From contig JABMRL010000071.1 in assembly GCA_013202615.1 (NCBI GenBank), positions 1-7,233 on the forward strand: 7,233 nt of DNA. The letters are read 5' to 3'. Position 1 is the stretch's first letter. Each line of letters begins with the position of its first letter. Under the pieces are notes generated by a model. That model did not search any database. It was not told the origin of the DNA and saw nothing but the letters and a program-made list of their open reading frames with translations. Positions 6,106-7,233 of this stretch are shown in pieces. A program made the position numbers and the translations under genes. Origin of the DNA: Dehalococcoidia bacterium (lineage in GTDB: Bacteria; Chloroflexota; Dehalococcoidia; Dehalococcoidales; RBG-16-60-22).

Positions 6106-6133
6106 TTGACTTTAATCATGGAAATGATATAAT
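6106..6133 (+). promoter_or_regulatory. Near-consensus sigma70 promoter for the EthD/OYE operon
   Basis: TTGACT (6106-6111) is followed by a 16-base spacer and a perfect TATAAT (6128-6133). RNA would start near 6140, leaving a leader of about 20 bases that contains GAGGAGG before the ATG at 6161. The spacer contains the inverted repeat ATCAT/ATGAT (6115-6119 and 6124-6128), which could be an operator. This is the best promoter match in the window. Confidence 0.72.
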
Positions 6134-6160
6134 CTCACATCAAAAAAGAGGAGGTTTATC

Positions 6161-6475
6161 ATGGTGAAATTCATGGGCGTGATTCGACTCAAACCGGGGT
6201 ATGACCCTGATGAGACCTGGCAATTATGGCGCACGGAACACGCGACCAATTACAAGAATCTGGCTCGTCCGGAATTGAAGCAGTATACCATAAACCGGGT
6301 TATCAAAAGGCTCAATGATAACGATATTTACGGCATATCCGAGTCGGTTTATGAAGACGTGGCCAGCTGTGAACGTGCACTCAAGCGCTTTACTGACGCT
6401 CCTCCCGACGAAGTGCTGAAAAGGTTCCAGCCCGACAGGTTGATTGTGGAATTTGAAGAGATAGCGTTGGGTTAA
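6161..6475 (+). CDS. Small EthD-like/dimeric alpha-beta barrel protein
   Basis: This 104-residue protein begins MVKFMGVIRLKPGYDPDE, then WQLWRTEHATNYKNL (20-34), a proline-containing loop and QYTINRVIKRL (41-51), ending LIVEFEEIALG. The first strand, a W-x-x-x-H helix, an 'xYxxNxV' strand and a closing strand are the layout of EthD-type and related ferredoxin-like dimeric alpha-beta barrels. His26 is in the position often conserved in EthD. The middle stretch, YGISESVYEDVASCERAL (57-74), fits the second strand and helix. There is no signal peptide or membrane segment. Members often accompany oxidoreductases in ring or xenobiotic degradation without a firm biochemical role. A strong GAGGAGG lies seven bases upstream of the ATG, and the OYE gene starts 43 bases downstream, so they probably share a transcript. 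The family call is by pattern, not close homology. Confidence 0.6.
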   Translation: MVKFMGVIRLKPGYDPDETWQLWRTEHATNYKNLARPELKQYTINRVIKRLNDNDIYGISESVYEDVASCERALKRFTDAPPDEVLKRFQPDRLIVEFEEIALG

Positions 6476-6478
6476 AAG

Positions 6479-6501
6479 CCGGTTTCATCGCGGTAGACCG
6501 G
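6479..6501 (+). repeat. Inverted repeat between the EthD-like and OYE genes
   Basis: CCGGT (6479-6483) and ACCGG (6497-6501) can pair around a 13-base loop just after the EthD-like stop. The right arm touches the GGAAAGG that would serve as ribosome site for the OYE gene. It has no T tract, so it is not a terminator; it could modulate translation or be chance. Confidence 0.3.
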
Positions 6502-6518
6502 AAAGGATATACGCAGGT

Positions 6519-7233
6519 ATGAGAAATATTGGTGCCATCAAAAGCGTTGCCGAATTCAGCAGCTATTTAAATCAAATCGGGGTGTCTCTGCCCTTCGATG
6601 AGGAAGTGAAGTCAGGACCGGATTCGCCCCTGGCTCAGCCCTGTGTCTTCGGGAACAGGGTTATTGGCAATCGTTTTGCCATACTGCCCATGGAAGGTTG
6701 GGACAGCACTGCTGATGGACGCCCGACCGCGCTAACCAAGAGACGCTGGCAGCGTTTTGGCCTCAGCGGCGCGAAATTGATATTTGGTGGAGAGGCGGCG
6801 GCGGTTTGCCATGATGGCAAGGGTAGCCCGAGTCAATTGATGATATCAGAAGAGACTGTGGACGAGATTAGCGAACTGCGGGAGCTGCTGGTGCGGACTC
6901 ATGAAGAATACCACGGTAATAGTGACGACCTGCTGGTTGGGTTGCAGCTGACTCATTCGGGGCGGATTTCTAAACCACATGATATGAAACGTACTGAACC
7001 CAAAATCCTCTACCGCCACCCTTTTCTTGATAATAGATTTGGGGTGACCGAAGATACACCGGTGATGACCGACGAGGAAATCAGTCATCTGATAGAAGAC
7101 TTTATCAGAGGGGCAAGCCTGGCACAGCGGGCCGGATTTGATTTCGTTGACGTAAAACACTGCCACGGCTACCTGGGGCACGAATTTCTCAGCGCCATTG
7201 AGCGTCCCGGCAATTATGGCGGCTGCTTTGAAA
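6519..7233 (+). CDS. Old Yellow Enzyme-family NADH:flavin oxidoreductase (3' end cut by window edge)
   Basis: From the ATG at 6519 the frame is open for 238 codons to the window edge; full-length relatives are usually longer by over 100 residues, with multi-domain forms near 650. An N-terminal extension of about 38 residues precedes the barrel start PCVFGNRVIGNRFAILPMEG (41-60), matching the FMN-binding NR-x-x-x-x-PM pattern. Then come GAKLIFGGEAAAV (84-96), LQLTHSGR (142-149) with the FMN-contacting Arg149, and AGFDFVDVKHCHGYLGHEFL (205-224) with YGG at 233-235. OYE enzymes reduce activated C=C bonds, dienoyl-CoAs or similar compounds using FMN and NAD(P)H. The usual H-x-x-H/N catalytic pair reads K-H-C-H here (Lys213, His216). 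The ribosome site is GGAAAGG, some 12 bases upstream, so translation may depend on the preceding EthD-like gene. No other in-frame start lies between the upstream stop and 6519. Confidence 0.87.
   Translation, partial: MRNIGAIKSVAEFSSYLNQIGVSLPFDEEVKSGPDSPLAQPCVFGNRVIGNRFAILPMEGWDSTADGRPTALTKRRWQRFGLSGAKLIFGGEAAAVCHDGKGSPSQLMISEETVDEISELRELLVRTHEEYHGNSDDLLVGLQLTHSGRISKPHDMKRTEPKILYRHPFLDNRFGVTEDTPVMTDEEISHLIEDFIRGASLAQRAGFDFVDVKHCHGYLGHEFLSAIERPGNYGGCFE

Noticed and set aside
5893..6132. Plus-strand frame of 79 codons through the start of the RidA-like gene
   Set aside because: It begins inside the RidA-like gene on the opposite strand and ends inside the -10 element of the plus-strand promoter; no family features.
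6846..7181. Minus-strand frame of 111 codons opposite the OYE gene
   Set aside because: The plus strand carries a clear OYE barrel; the antisense translation has no domain pattern or ribosome site.
1..7233. CRISPR arrays, tRNA genes, insertion sequences or phage genes
   Set aside because: Reading both strands I found no regularly spaced repeats, cloverleaf-like sequence, transposase motifs or terminal inverted repeats with target duplications.

Overview
This is a bacterial metabolic region in which nine protein genes are packed with short gaps. Most starts have clear Shine-Dalgarno sites, and there are sigma70-type promoter matches. Base composition looks moderately GC-rich by eye. No gene fixes the taxonomy. 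My guess is an uncultivated, environmental, possibly anaerobic bacterium such as Chloroflexota/Dehalococcoidia-like or Desulfobacterota-like. This rests on the family mix (PAL-like NHL propeller, KHCH-type Old Yellow Enzyme relative, stand-alone SAF subunit) and is low confidence. I see no tRNA, rRNA, insertion sequence, CRISPR array, transporter or regulator gene.

Layout. Positions 1-1354, minus strand: a ketopantoate-reductase-family dehydrogenase (272-1354) followed by a UxaA/SuyA-type SAF-domain dehydratase small subunit that runs off the left edge (1-258). Positions 1355-1494: divergent intergenic region with a good minus-strand promoter. Positions 1495-2661, plus strand: a fold-type III PLP protein of the D-threonine aldolase/D-serine dehydratase family, ending in an apparent intrinsic terminator. 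Positions 2682-6006, minus strand, in transcription order: RidA-family protein (5623-6006), SDR dehydrogenase (4678-5472), six-bladed NHL/PAL-like propeller (3697-4632) and 2-keto-3-deoxygluconate-type PfkB kinase (2682-3671). Positions 6007-6160: divergent promoter region with a near-consensus plus-strand promoter. Positions 6161-7233, plus strand: a small EthD-like protein and an Old Yellow Enzyme family flavin oxidoreductase cut by the right edge.

How the genes may work together. A KDG-type kinase, a KduD/gluconate-dehydrogenase-like SDR, a UxaA-like dehydratase subunit and an NAD(P)-dependent 2-ketoacid reductase suggest catabolism of a sugar acid or related hydroxy acid. The RidA-like and PLP proteins may deal with an amino or imine intermediate, and the propeller may be a lyase or lactonase. 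The substrate cannot be read from the sequence. The EthD/OYE pair looks like a separate reductive unit.

The most notable points are at the residue level. The PLP protein lacks the His and Cys/Asp metal ligands of its family. The RidA homologue lacks the arginine tied to imine deaminase activity. The OYE relative has Lys in place of the first catalytic His. The propeller keeps what looks like the PAL active-site set although it has no signal peptide. I found no clear evidence of an entirely new class of system.
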